Of a stretch of DNA of 64,000 bases, positions 38,189 through 46,829 are shown piece after piece. The stretch comes from Brachybacterium squillarum M-6-3. Its GTDB lineage: Bacteria > Actinomycetota > Actinomycetes > Actinomycetales > Dermabacteraceae. Both the position numbers and the translations under genes were made by a program. The notes below the pieces were generated by a model. It had not been told where the DNA came from. It did no database searches and was given only the letters and a program-made list of their open reading frames with translations. Within the stretch, counting starts at the first letter, position 1. Every line of letters begins with the position of its first letter. The stretch is taken from assembly GCF_000225825.1 (NCBI RefSeq), contig NZ_AGBX01000007.1:248001-312000 (forward strand). Direction: 5' to 3'.

Positions 38189-39988
38189 ATGTCCGAAACC
38201 GTGAAGATGCCCGCGCTGGGCGAGTCCGTCACCGAGGGCACGGTCACCCGCTGGCTGAAGTCCGTGGGCGACACCGTCGAGGTCGACGAGCCCCTGCTGG
38301 AGGTCTCCACCGACAAGGTCGACACCGAGATCCCCTCCCCCGTCTCCGGCACGATCGAGAAGATCCTGGTCGAGGAGGACGAGGACGCCGAGGTCGGCGC
38401 CGACCTGGTCGTGATCGGCGACGGCTCCGGCTCGGAGGGTTCGTCCTCCGACGACTCCGGCGCCGCCGAGGAGCAGGCCGAGCAGGCCCCCGCCGCGGAG
38501 GAGCAGGCCGAGCAGGCCCCCGCCGCGGAGGAGCAGGCCGAGGAGCCGGCCTCCGCGGCCGAGGAGGAGCCGGCGCAGGAGTCCGAGCAGAAGCCCGCCT
38601 CCGGCGGTGGTGGTGGTGGGCAAGAGATCACCATGCCGGCGCTCGGCGAGTCCGTCACCGAGGGCACCGTGACCCGCTGGCTGAAGTCAGTGGGCGATAC
38701 CGTGGAGGTGGACGAGCCCCTGCTGGAGGTCTCCACCGACAAGGTCGACACCGAGGTCCCCTCCCCCGTGGCCGGCACCCTGCTGTCGATCGCGGTGCAG
38801 GAGGACGAGGACGCCGAGGTCGGCGCCGTGCTGGCGACCATCGGGGACGACGCGGCCGCCTCCGAGCAGGCCGAGTCCACCCCGGCCCCCGCGGCCGAGG
38901 ACAAGCCGGAGGAGGAGAAGGCGGAGGAGAAGCCCGCCGAGCAGCCGAAGCAGGAGGCCCCCAAGCAGGAGGCCCCGAAGCAGGAGGCCCCGAAGCAGGA
39001 GCAGGCTCCCGCGCCCAAGGCGGCGGACTCGGTCTCCGGCGAGCAGTCCTCCGGCTACGTGACCCCGCTGGTGCGGAAGATGGCCGCCGATGCCGGGGTG
39101 GACCTGTCCACCGTGGCCGGCACCGGCCTGGGCGGTCGTATCCGCAAACAGGACGTGCAGAAGGCGATCGACGAGAAGAAGGCCGCGTCCTCCGCTCCCG
39201 CCGCCTCCGAGGCGCCCGCCGCATCCGGCTCCTCCGCCCCGGCGAAGGCCCCCAGCGTGGAGGTCTCCCCGCTGCGCGGCACCACCGAGAAGATGAGCCG
39301 CATCCGCAAGGTCACCGCCAAGCGGATGATGGAGTCGCTGCACAACCAGGCCCAGCTCACCACGGCGGTCGAGGTGGACATGACCCGCGTGGCCAAGCTG
39401 CGCGGCAAGGCCAAGGACTCCTTCGCCCAGCGCGAGGGCGCCAAGCTCACCTTCCTGCCCTTCATCATGCAGGCGGCGGTCGAGGCGCTGAAGACCTACC
39501 CGAAGCTGAATGCCTCGATCTCCGAGGACACCATCACCTACGGTGCCTCCGAGAACATCGGCATGGCGGCGGACACCGAGCGCGGCCTGGTCGTGCCGGT
39601 GATCAAGAACGCGGGCGACCTGAACCTCGCGGGCCTGGCCCGTCAGATCGGTGAGCAGGGCGCCAAGGCGAAGAACAACAAGCTCACGCCGGACGACCTG
39701 CAGGGCGCCACCTTCACGATCACCAACACCGGCTCCGGCGGCGCCCTCTGGGACACCCCGATCGTGCCGGACCCGCAGGTGGGCATCCTGGGCTGCGGCA
39801 CCATCGTGAAGCGTCCCGCCGTGGTGCAGAACGCCGAGGGTGACGACTCGATCGCCATCCGCTCGATGATGTACCTGTTCCTCTCCTACGACCACCGTCT
39901 GGTCGACGGCGGCGACGCCGCCCGCTTCCTCACCTTCATGAAGAAGCGTCTGGAGGAGGGGGCCTTCGAGGCCGAGCTGGGTCTGTGA
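38189..39988 (+). CDS. sucB: Dihydrolipoamide acyltransferase (E2), two lipoyl domains
   Basis: 599 residues: two lipoyl domains (about 1-78 and 150-226) each with the STDKVDTE lipoylation site, Ala/Glu/Pro/Gln-rich linkers, a peripheral-subunit-binding domain (YVTPLVRKMAADAGVDL, near 290) and the catalytic core ending SYDHRLVDGGDAARFL. In actinobacteria the protein annotated SucB commonly serves as the E2 of pyruvate dehydrogenase (DlaT), so the substrate may be pyruvate and not 2-oxoglutarate. lpdA is directly upstream and lipB-lipA follow nearby. GAAGGAG precedes the ATG. Confidence 0.95.
   Translation: MSETVKMPALGESVTEGTVTRWLKSVGDTVEVDEPLLEVSTDKVDTEIPSPVSGTIEKILVEEDEDAEVGADLVVIGDGSGSEGSSSDDSGAAEEQAEQAPAAEEQAEQAPAAEEQAEEPASAAEEEPAQESEQKPASGGGGGGQEITMPALGESVTEGTVTRWLKSVGDTVEVDEPLLEVSTDKVDTEVPSPVAGTLLSIAVQEDEDAEVGAVLATIGDDAAASEQAESTPAPAAEDKPEEEKAEEKPAEQPKQEAPKQEAPKQEAPKQEQAPAPKAADSVSGEQSSGYVTPLVRKMAADAGVDLSTVAGTGLGGRIRKQDVQKAIDEKKAASSAPAASEAPAASGSSAPAKAPSVEVSPLRGTTEKMSRIRKVTAKRMMESLHNQAQLTTAVEVDMTRVAKLRGKAKDSFAQREGAKLTFLPFIMQAAVEALKTYPKLNASISEDTITYGASENIGMAADTERGLVVPVIKNAGDLNLAGLARQIGEQGAKAKNNKLTPDDLQGATFTITNTGSGGALWDTPIVPDPQVGILGCGTIVKRPAVVQNAEGDDSIAIRSMMYLFLSYDHRLVDGGDAARFLTFMKKRLEEGAFEAELGL
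38461..38545 (+). repeat. 30-bp tandem repeat in E2 linker
   Basis: Two copies (38461-38490 and 38491-38520, 29 of 30 bases identical) and a partial third encode AEEQAEQAPA-type linker units. Such repeats can change copy number by slippage. Confidence 0.85.
38944..38998 (+). repeat. 15-bp tandem repeat in E2 second linker
   Basis: About four copies of a CCGAAGCAGGAGGCC-like unit encode repeated PKQEA between the second lipoyl domain and the subunit-binding domain. Confidence 0.85.
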
Positions 39989-40010
39989 CCCGCTGAGTCC
40001 CCCGCGCACG

Positions 40011-40052
40011 CGGCCGGGCCCGGCATCCCCTCGGGGCTGCCGGGCCCGGCCG
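40011..40052 (+). terminator. Strong hairpin terminator after E2 gene
   Basis: A perfect 15-bp stem CGGCCGGGCCCGGCA / TGCCGGGCCCGGCCG with a further CCCC/GGGG pairing in the loop lies 22 bases after the stop. It sits between convergent genes and may serve both. Confidence 0.85.
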
Positions 40053-40071
40053 TGTCCGCGTCCGCTGCGGC

Positions 40072-41619
40072 TCAGGCGGGGGTGGCCTCGGTGATCCGCC
40101 AGGCCTGCCCGTCCCAGCGCAGGCTCAGCAGCACCGTGCTGGGCTCGCTCGCCGCGATCTCCTCGACCGAGCCGTCGGCGCGCACCACCTCGTGCGCGGG
40201 GACCTCGGTCTGGACCCGCAGCGAGGCGGTGCCCTCGGCGACCTCGGTGCCGCTGAGCTCGGCGGCGAGCACCTCGGGCTCCCCGCCGACCACCTCGATG
40301 TCCGCGTAGGCGCGGCGCACTTCCTCGTCGGCGGTGCGGGCCGCGCTGCCCTCCAGGGTGACCGGCGTCGAGGAGGCCCCGGTGACGTAGTCGTGGCGCG
40401 CGGAGGCCAGCTGCTCGGCCAGCGCCACCGGATCGGGGATGGTCGGTGCCTCGGTGACCACCACGGTGGGACTGGCCCCCGGGGCGGGGGTGGCTGCCGG
40501 GTCCCCGCTGCGCAGCATCCAGACGGCGGCACCGGCCAGGAGCAGCAGCCCGGCGAGCAGGACCGCGAGCCACACGCGCCTCGGGACCCGGGCCCGCTCC
40601 TCGCGGCGCCGCGCACGGGGGGACGCGGACCGGCGGACAGCCGCCGTTGATCTCCCTCCCCCGACGGGGGTGTCCGGCCGCGACAGTGCCCGGGCCGCGA
40701 CCGGCGCCGGCTGACCGGGGCGGGGCGCCGTCACCGCCCCGGAGGACACCGTCAGCAGCGGGGCCGGTGCGAGCTCCTCCTCCGCCGGGTCCGCGAGGGT
40801 CCCCTCCTCCTCGAGCGGGGCGCCGGCGCGGACGCGACCCCGCCATTGCCGCCGACGGTGCTCGCGCCGCGCGTCCGGGAGGTCGGCCGGACCGGGGGCC
40901 GCGGAGGGTCCGAGGTCCTCTCCCTCCTGCAGCCAGCCGTCCTCCCAGCTCGCCTCCCAGGTGCCGGGCGCGGCCCGCCCTCGGGCGGCGGCCTCGGCCG
41001 CGAGGGCGTCGACGCGGCGGCGCAGGGTGCGGTCGCGGTCGTGCAGCACCGAGTCGACCCAGGTGAGGTCCCCGCGCCGCTCCCCCGGCGCCGAGGACAT
41101 GCGCAGTCCCTCCAGGTCCGTGACGACGACGGTGCCGTCCTCCCGCAGTCCGAGGCCGGCACCGGGGGTCGCCCCGAGCACCCAGCCGCGTCCGTGCAGC
41201 GACTCCAGGAGCGCCTCGAGGTCCTCCCGGGCGCGTCCCAGCGCCTCCCGCTCGGCGGTGTCCGGGCTGGTCTCCGCGGCGGCGCGGCGTCCGCTGCCGT
41301 GCCGCATCGGCGCGGCCCACTCCCGCAGGTAGCCGTCGTCCTCCAGCGAGACCACGGCCGGGGCGGCACGCACCGCGTCCACCTCGAGCGCCACCAGGAG
41401 CTGCACCTCCTCGCGGGCGACGTGGCGCGCCTCGGAGCCCAGCGCCCGGACCCGCACGCACCAGGCGCCCTCGACCTGCTCGGCGAGCTCCTCGCGGCCC
41501 CCGTCGCGGCGCAGCACCCGCGCCTCGGGTCGGCCCGGCGCGCCGCGTCCGGGACCGCTGCGATCCGTCGGTCCCGCGGGGCGCCGTCCCCGCCCCGCAC
41601 TGTGCTCGGAGAGTTCCAT
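40072..41619 (-). CDS. Single-pass membrane protein with kinase-like cytoplasmic domain (putative pseudokinase)
   Basis: 515 residues. The cytoplasmic part contains LLESLHGRGWVLGATPGAGLG ... TVVVTDLEG (about 137-171), which resembles the catalytic-loop and DFG region of bacterial Ser/Thr kinases (LH..G..HGD..P.N ... D.G), but the HGD/HRD aspartate is replaced and DFG is DLEG. A Pro/Arg-rich stretch leads to one membrane helix (349-369). A secreted domain of about 145 residues follows. A pseudokinase or a very degenerate signalling protein is likely. It is transcribed divergently from lipB. Kinase homology is by eye only. Confidence 0.6.
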   Translation of the reverse strand: MELSEHSAGRGRRPAGPTDRSGPGRGAPGRPEARVLRRDGGREELAEQVEGAWCVRVRALGSEARHVAREEVQLLVALEVDAVRAAPAVVSLEDDGYLREWAAPMRHGSGRRAAAETSPDTAEREALGRAREDLEALLESLHGRGWVLGATPGAGLGLREDGTVVVTDLEGLRMSSAPGERRGDLTWVDSVLHDRDRTLRRRVDALAAEAAARGRAAPGTWEASWEDGWLQEGEDLGPSAAPGPADLPDARREHRRRQWRGRVRAGAPLEEEGTLADPAEEELAPAPLLTVSSGAVTAPRPGQPAPVAARALSRPDTPVGGGRSTAAVRRSASPRARRREERARVPRRVWLAVLLAGLLLLAGAAVWMLRSGDPAATPAPGASPTVVVTEAPTIPDPVALAEQLASARHDYVTGASSTPVTLEGSAARTADEEVRRAYADIEVVGGEPEVLAAELSGTEVAEGTASLRVQTEVPAHEVVRADGSVEEIAASEPSTVLLSLRWDGQAWRITEATPA

Positions 41620-41689
41620 ACGGGCATTTCACCCCAGCCCTCCTCCCGCTGCCCGCGCTCGTCCACAGTGCGCAGGTCGCGCGGGGGCG

Positions 41690-41695
41690 TAGCCT
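41690..41695 (+). promoter_or_regulatory. -10 box of lipB, leaderless
   Basis: TAGCCT ends six bases before the GTG start of lipB at 41702, which has no ribosome binding site. Confidence 0.5.
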
Positions 41696-41701
41696 GATCC
41701 G

Positions 41702-42406
41702 GTGCTCGACGTGATCCGCCTCGGCTTCAGCGAGTCCCTGCCCGGCGGGGACCGTCACGAGGAGTTCGGCCTGCCCGCGGGCCCCGTCGAGTACCGCGCC
41801 GCCTGGGACCTGCAGCGCCGCATCCATGCCGAGGTCGTGGCCGGGACCCGCCCGGACACGCTGCTGCTGCTGGAGCACCGGCCCGTGTACACCGCCGGCA
41901 AGCTCACCCGGGACGAGGAGCGCCCGCGCGACGGCGCCCCGGTCGTCGACATCGACCGCGGCGGCAAGATCACCTGGCACGGGCCGCAGCAGCTGGTCGG
42001 CTACCCCATCGTGAGCCTGCCGGTGCCGATCGACGTGGTCGGCTTCGTGCGGGCCCTGGAGCGCAGCATCATCGCGGTGTGCGCGGACCTGGGGCTGGAC
42101 ACCGAGCCCGTCGAGGGGCGCAGCGGGGTGTGGGTGCCGGCGGCCTCCCCCTCGGAGCAGGACCGCAAGCTCTGCGCGATCGGGATGCGGGTCTCCCGCC
42201 GCGCCACCATGCACGGCTTCGCCCTGAACTGCGCGAACCAGCTGGAGTGGGCGGGCAACGTGATCCCCTGCGGGATCGACGACGCCGGGGTCACCTCCCT
42301 GAGCCGGGAGCTGGGCCGCGAGGTGCCCGTCTCCGCCGTGATCGACGCCGCGGAGGCCCGCCTGCGGGAGCTGGTGGCGGAGCGCACCACCACCCGGGCG
42401 CGCTGA
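41702..42406 (+). CDS. lipB: Lipoyl(octanoyl) transferase
   Basis: LipB moves octanoyl from acyl carrier protein to lipoyl domains. 234 residues: [52 protein letters not shown] with the catalytic lysine, and the catalytic cysteine in [12 protein letters not shown]. lipA follows 62 bases later with its own promoter. The targets include the E2 encoded just upstream. Confidence 0.96.
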   Translation: MLDVIRLGFSESLPGGDRHEEFGLPAGPVEYRAAWDLQRRIHAEVVAGTRPDTLLLLEHRPVYTAGKLTRDEERPRDGAPVVDIDRGGKITWHGPQQLVGYPIVSLPVPIDVVGFVRALERSIIAVCADLGLDTEPVEGRSGVWVPAASPSEQDRKLCAIGMRVSRRATMHGFALNCANQLEWAGNVIPCGIDDAGVTSLSRELGREVPVSAVIDAAEARLRELVAERTTTRAR

Positions 42407-42432
42407 ACGCCCGGAACGTGCCGCCGGGTCGA

Positions 42433-42438
42433 TAGAAT
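42433..42438 (+). promoter_or_regulatory. -10 box of lipA
   Basis: TAGAAT lies 30 bases before the lipA GTG, giving a short leader that contains a perfect AGGAGG (42457-42462). Confidence 0.55.
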
Positions 42439-42468
42439 GGACGGCAGTCGACTGCTAGGAGGCACGGG

Positions 42469-43491
42469 GTGAGCATCGCTCCCGAAGGCCGACGCATGCT
42501 GCGCGTCGAGGCCCGCAACGCCGAGGTGCCGATCGAGCGCAAGCCGGACTGGATCAAGACCCGGGCCGTGATGGGCCCCGAGTACAGCGCCATGAAGCAG
42601 CGTGTGCACGGCCGCGGCCTGCACACCGTCTGCGAGGAGGCGGGCTGTCCCAACATCTTCGAGTGCTGGGAGGACCGCGAGGCCACCTTCCTCATCGGCG
42701 GGGACACCTGCACCCGGCGCTGCGACTTCTGCGACATCGCCACTGGCAAGCCGCAGGCCCTGGACCCGATGGAGCCCTTCAAGGTGGCCCAGTCGGTCAA
42801 GGAGATGGGTCTGCGCTACTCCACCATCACCGGGGTGGCGCGGGACGACCTGCCCGACGGGGCGGCCGAGCTGTTCGCCCGCACCTGCGAGCAGATCCAC
42901 GCGATGAATCCGGGCACCGGGGTGGAGCTGCTGATCGACGACATCAAGGGCAACGGCGAGGCGCTGGAGCGGGTCTTCGCCGCCGAGCCGCAGGTCTTCG
43001 CGCACAACCTGGAGACGGTGCCGCGGATCTTCAAGCAGATCCGCCCCGCCTTCCGCTACCAGCGCTCCCTGGACGTCATCACGATGGCCAAGGAGCACGG
43101 GCAGATCACCAAGTCGAACCTGATCCTGGGGATGGGCGAGACCACCACGGAGATCCTCGAATCCCTCGAGGCCCTGCGCGACGCCGGCTGCGACATCATC
43201 ACCATCACCCAGTACCTGCGGCCCTCCAAGCTGCACCACCCGATCGACCGCTGGGTCAAGCCGGAGGAGTTCCTGGACATCTCCGAGGCCGCCGAGGAGA
43301 TGGGCTTCCTGGCCGTCATGGCCGGGCCGATGGTCCGCTCCTCGTACCGCGCCGGCAAGCTCTGGGCGCAGGCCATGCGCAAGCTCGGCCGCGAGATCCC
43401 GGAGAACCTGCGCCACCTGGACCAGGACCAGCCCGCCCGCCAGGAGGCCGCCAGCGTCGTGGCCCGCATCCAGCGCCCCGCCGCCGGCTGA
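42469..43491 (+). CDS. lipA: Lipoyl synthase
   Basis: LipA inserts two sulfurs into octanoylated domains by radical SAM chemistry. 340 residues: Cys55, Cys60 and Cys66 hold the auxiliary 4Fe-4S cluster that is consumed as sulfur donor, and Cys81, Cys85, Cys88 (CTRRCDFC) hold the radical SAM cluster. GMGET and the C-terminal RSSYRAG with the cluster-ligating serine are present. GTG at 42469 with AGGAGG six bases upstream is the start. Confidence 0.97.
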   Translation: MSIAPEGRRMLRVEARNAEVPIERKPDWIKTRAVMGPEYSAMKQRVHGRGLHTVCEEAGCPNIFECWEDREATFLIGGDTCTRRCDFCDIATGKPQALDPMEPFKVAQSVKEMGLRYSTITGVARDDLPDGAAELFARTCEQIHAMNPGTGVELLIDDIKGNGEALERVFAAEPQVFAHNLETVPRIFKQIRPAFRYQRSLDVITMAKEHGQITKSNLILGMGETTTEILESLEALRDAGCDIITITQYLRPSKLHHPIDRWVKPEEFLDISEAAEEMGFLAVMAGPMVRSSYRAGKLWAQAMRKLGREIPENLRHLDQDQPARQEAASVVARIQRPAAG

Positions 43492-43564
43492 CGCCCCGGC
43501 CCCACCTGTCCCGCCGCGACCCGCCGCGGCCTTCCGCGAACTCCCGAGAGGAACCCCCACCCCC

Positions 43565-44284
43565 ATGCCCCGCAACCGCGAAGCCGCGACGACCCCGGAG
43601 AAGAAGCCCGGTCGCATCCGGCAGATGGTCGACGTCTTCAAGTACACCCAGGGCATCGACCGCTCCACCGCCCCCCTGATGATCGGCGCGATCCTCGCCG
43701 CGATCGCGCTGGGCGTCCTGCTGAGCTGGCTGATCTTCGACAGCCCCTGGTACGGCGTGTTCCTGGGCCTGGGCATCGGCGTCCTGCTGGCGATGATCAT
43801 CCTGGCCCGCAAGGCCGAGCGCGCCGCCTTCAGCCGGATCAAGGGTCAGCCCGGCGCGGCCCTCGCGGCGATGCAGTCCATCCGTCGCGGCTGGAACGTC
43901 ACCGAGGAGCCGGTGCAGGTCGACCCGCGCAGCCAGAAGATGATCTTCCGCGCCTCCGGCCGTCCCGGCATCGCCCTGGTGGCCGACGACTCCTCGGCCA
44001 CCTCCCTGAAGCTCATCGAGAAGGAGCGCCGCGCGATCCGTCGCGTGCTGCAGCAGGAGGGCGTCCCGATCCACGTGATCGTCGTCGGCGACGGCGAGGA
44101 CGAGGTGGCCCTGCACAAGCTCCCCACCTACATGATGCGCATGCGCCGCACCCTCACCAAGGACGAGGCAGCCCAGGTGACCAAGCGCCTCGGCGCCCTG
44201 CAGCGCTCGCTGCGGCAGTCGATCCCGCAGGGCGTGGACCCGAGCCGCGCCCGCCCCAACCGCAAGGCGATGCGCGGCCGCTGA
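43565..44284 (+). CDS. DUF4191 family membrane protein
   Basis: 239 residues. Two membrane helices (about 40-60 and 63-82) sit between a basic N-terminus and a cytoplasmic domain ending in a basic tail. It follows lipA in most actinobacteria and is of unknown function; the fixed position suggests a link to lipoylation or simply to the glnA-lipA syntenic block. A clear terminator follows. Confidence 0.85.
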   Translation: MPRNREAATTPEKKPGRIRQMVDVFKYTQGIDRSTAPLMIGAILAAIALGVLLSWLIFDSPWYGVFLGLGIGVLLAMIILARKAERAAFSRIKGQPGAALAAMQSIRRGWNVTEEPVQVDPRSQKMIFRASGRPGIALVADDSSATSLKLIEKERRAIRRVLQQEGVPIHVIVVGDGEDEVALHKLPTYMMRMRRTLTKDEAAQVTKRLGALQRSLRQSIPQGVDPSRARPNRKAMRGR

Positions 44285-44307
44285 ACCCGTGCCTCCCCCG
44301 CCGCCAC

Positions 44308-44340
44308 GACGGCCCGGCACCCCAGGGGTGCCGGGCCGTC
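44308..44340 (+). terminator. Terminator after DUF4191 gene
   Basis: A long perfect inverted repeat GACGGCCCGGCACCCC / GGGGTGCCGGGCCGTC begins 24 bases after the stop. The rest of the 313-base gap to the RDD gene (about 44341-44490) shows no gene or clear signal. Confidence 0.85.
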
Positions 44341-44492
44341 TCGCGTCGTGGACGGTCCCGCCGGGACCCGATTCGCCGTAACCTTCCCGTGACCTTCGTG
44401 ATCGAACCGTGACATTCACTGTTTCCGCAGGTCATGGATACGAAAGGACGGGACGTCCGGACCGATGGGGACCGCGGAATCGCCCTTCAGGG

Positions 44493-44518
44493 GCCGCCGC
44501 GTGGGGTTCCGCGGCGGC
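44493..44518 (-). terminator. Candidate terminator of RDD gene
   Basis: A 9-bp stem GCCGCCGCG / CGCGGCGGC with an 8-base loop lies about 80 bases downstream of the minus-strand RDD gene. Confidence 0.45.
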
Positions 44519-44597
44519 GTGGGGAGAGGGGCCGCGGCGGGGTCCTCGACGGCGCCGGGAGGGCCCCGACCGGGCTGCGACGGCCCGTCCGAGCCCG

Positions 44598-45032
44598 TCA
44601 GGCGCGGACGACCGCGGTGCCCGCGATGACGTCGTGCAGGGGCTGGCGGTCGCCGTTCCAGAACACGGCCGGGAGCACCAGCGCGAGACCGAAGGTCCGG
44701 AACAGGGATCGCAGGATCATCGGGCTGCGGCCGCCCACGGGGCGCACCCGCAGGCCGAGCACGAACTGCGCCGGGGTGGCCCCGAAAACCGTGATGAACA
44801 GGACGTTCATCAGCAGGAAGAGGCCGAGGGTGGCCTCCTCGTTCCCCTGCAGCAGCCACCAGGACAGCAGCAGGCAGAGCGCCCAGTCCAACAGCAGCGA
44901 CAGGAAGCGGCGGCCGATCGGCGCCACCGAGCCGGGACCCTCGGCGGGCAGCCCGAGCCGCGAGCCGGGGACGTACTCCTCCGCGGTGGGGGCGCCGTCC
45001 ATCCACGAGCCGAGGTCCTTGCGATCGATCAC
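44598..45032 (-). CDS. RDD family membrane protein
   Basis: 144 residues with the RDD features: IGRRFLSLLLDWALCLLLSWW (Arg and Asp in the first helix), GATPAQFVLGLRV and RSLFRTF. About three membrane helices. RDD proteins are poorly understood, some proposed as ion antiporters. It stands divergently next to glnA, as in many actinobacteria. The start is GTG at 45032. Confidence 0.85.
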   Translation of the reverse strand: MIDRKDLGSWMDGAPTAEEYVPGSRLGLPAEGPGSVAPIGRRFLSLLLDWALCLLLSWWLLQGNEEATLGLFLLMNVLFITVFGATPAQFVLGLRVRPVGGRSPMILRSLFRTFGLALVLPAVFWNGDRQPLHDVIAGTAVVRA

Positions 45033-45143
45033 GATGCCAGCCTACCGAGGCCGCCCGCGCGCTCCCCCAATCGGCGCTCGCCCCGGGCCACCTCTTCACG
45101 GACCGGTGGTCGGAAGCTCCCAGCGGGTCCCGGGACCTCCCTC

Positions 45144-45149
45144 TAGGGT
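45144..45149 (+). promoter_or_regulatory. Candidate -10 box of glnA
   Basis: TAGGGT lies in the divergent RDD/glnA gap, about 108 bases before the glnA start, so the message would have a leader of roughly 100 bases. No clear GlnR or AmtR box was recognised by eye. Confidence 0.4.
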
Positions 45150-45257
45150 GGAGCCACCCGATCGCCCGCGGCGGACGCTCCGTCGCGGCCCGGGCCCGTG
45201 ATGACCCCCCGGGGTGAGACAGCACAAGGCGCACCACCCGGTGCGGATGGAGGAGAT

Positions 45258-46688
45258 GTGTTCAACAATCCCAGCGAGGTCGTGAAGTACATCGAGGAGG
45301 AGGGCGTCGAGTTCGTCGACATCCGCTTCTGCGATCTTCCCGGCGTGATGCAGCACTTCAACGTGCCGGCCAGCACGTTCGATGAGGACGCGATGGAGAC
45401 CGGGCAGCTGTTCGACGGCTCCTCGATCCGTGGCTTCCAGGCCATCCACGAGTCCGACATGAAGCTCGTGCCGGACCTGGACACCGCCTACATCGACCCC
45501 TTCCGTGAGCGGAAGACCCTGGTCATCAACTTCTCGATCGTGGACCCCTTCACGGACGAGCCCTACTCCCGCGATCCCCGCACCGTGGCCACCAAGGCCC
45601 AGGAGTACCTCACCTCCACCGGCATCGCGGACACCGCGTTCTTCGCCGCCGAGGCCGAGTTCTACATCTTCGACGACGTGCGGTTCAAGACCAGCATCAA
45701 CTCGGGCTTCTACCAGATCGACTCGGACGAGGCGGTGTGGAACACCGACCGCGACGAGTCCGAGTTCGGTGGCAACCAGGGCTACAAGACCCGCGTCAAG
45801 GGCGGCTACTTCCCGGTGCCCCCGAACGACCAGATGGCCGATCTGCGCGACGAGGTCTGCGCGATCCTGGACTCGGTCGGCCTCGAGGTCGAGCGCGCCC
45901 ACCACGAGGTCGGCACCGCCGGTCAGCAGGAGATCAACTACAAGTTCAACACCCTGCTGAACGCCGCCGACGACGTCATGAAGTTCAAGTACATCGTGAA
46001 GAACACGGTGTGGGAGGCCGGCAAGACCGCCACCTTCATGCCCAAGCCCCTGTTCGGCGACAACGGCTCGGGCATGCACACCCACCAGTCGCTGTGGAAG
46101 GACGGCGAGCCGCTGTTCTTCGACGAGCGCGGCTACGGCGGCCTGTCTGATATCGCCCGCTGGTACATCGGCGGCCTCATCGAGCACGCCCCGGCGCTGA
46201 CCGCCTTCACCAACCCCACGGTGAACTCGTTCAAGCGTCTGGTGCCGGGCTTCGAGGCCCCCGTGAACATGGTCTACTCGGCCCGCAACCGCTCCGCGGC
46301 GATCCGCATCCCGGTCACCGGCTCCTCGCCGAAGGCCAAGCGCATCGAGTTCCGTGCGCCGGACCCGTCCTCGAACCCCTACCTGTGCTTCGCGGCGCAG
46401 CTGATGGCGGGCATCGACGGCATCCGCAACCGGATCGAGCCGCCCGAGCCGATCGACAAGGACCTCTACGAGCTGCCCCCCGAGGAGCACGCGCAGATCA
46501 AGCAGCTGCCGGCCTCCCTCGACGAGGCGCTCACCGCGCTCGAGGCTGACCACGACTTCCTCACCGAGGGCGACGTGTTCCCCGAGGACCTCATCGAGAC
46601 CTGGATCGAGCTGAAGCGCACCACGGAGATCGATCCGTTCCGCTTCCGCCCGCACCCCCACGAGTTCGAGCTCTACTACGACATCTGA
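45258..46688 (+). CDS. glnA: Glutamine synthetase type I, adenylylation-regulated
   Basis: GlnA makes glutamine from glutamate, ammonia and ATP as a dodecamer. 476 residues: [76 protein letters not shown] and the adenylylation site near Tyr404 ([11 protein letters not shown]). I chose the GTG at 45258 ([14 protein letters not shown] follows), which fits the family start and has GGAGGAG just upstream. glnE, which would modify the Tyr, lies 13 kb away beyond an inserted island. The last codons and stop are the attachment core of that island. Confidence 0.97.
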   Translation: MFNNPSEVVKYIEEEGVEFVDIRFCDLPGVMQHFNVPASTFDEDAMETGQLFDGSSIRGFQAIHESDMKLVPDLDTAYIDPFRERKTLVINFSIVDPFTDEPYSRDPRTVATKAQEYLTSTGIADTAFFAAEAEFYIFDDVRFKTSINSGFYQIDSDEAVWNTDRDESEFGGNQGYKTRVKGGYFPVPPNDQMADLRDEVCAILDSVGLEVERAHHEVGTAGQQEINYKFNTLLNAADDVMKFKYIVKNTVWEAGKTATFMPKPLFGDNGSGMHTHQSLWKDGEPLFFDERGYGGLSDIARWYIGGLIEHAPALTAFTNPTVNSFKRLVPGFEAPVNMVYSARNRSAAIRIPVTGSSPKAKRIEFRAPDPSSNPYLCFAAQLMAGIDGIRNRIEPPEPIDKDLYELPPEEHAQIKQLPASLDEALTALEADHDFLTEGDVFPEDLIETWIELKRTTEIDPFRFRPHPHEFELYYDI

Positions 46689-46690
46689 GC
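46673..46690 (+). repeat. attL core, overlapping glnA stop
   Basis: CTACTACGACATCTGAGC. It covers the last codons (Tyr-Tyr-Asp-Ile) and stop of glnA, and matches attR at all 18 positions; bases on either side differ. Confidence 0.92.
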
Positions 46691-46757
46691 AACGAGCGTC
46701 CGGGAATGCTTCGCTGACCTGCCTGTTTCTGGGGTGCTGCCTGCACAGTAGCACTCC

Positions 46758-46815
46758 CGTGCAATAGAACCGAGCGGAACCGACTACCATCGGTGTAACG
46801 CACGGTTATTGCACG
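46758..46815. promoter_or_regulatory. Inverted repeat around integrase promoter
   Basis: CGTGCAATA (46758-46766) and TATTGCACG (46807-46815) are a perfect 9-bp inverted repeat flanking the likely integrase promoter. They may be integrase arm sites, an Xis site or a repressor operator. A related TTGCACG occurs at 53096-53102 near attR. Confidence 0.6.
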
Positions 46816-46829
46816 AGCAGGAGGTAGGC

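Noticed and set aside
36682-39018. Minus-strand gene opposite lpdA and E2
   Set aside because: Ser/Gly/Leu-rich mirror of the E2 linkers and lpdA, without start signals or motifs.
44416-45237. Minus-strand gene covering the RDD gene and the glnA leader
   Set aside because: Wrong frame of the RDD gene with Arg/Gly/Pro-rich translation and no motifs.
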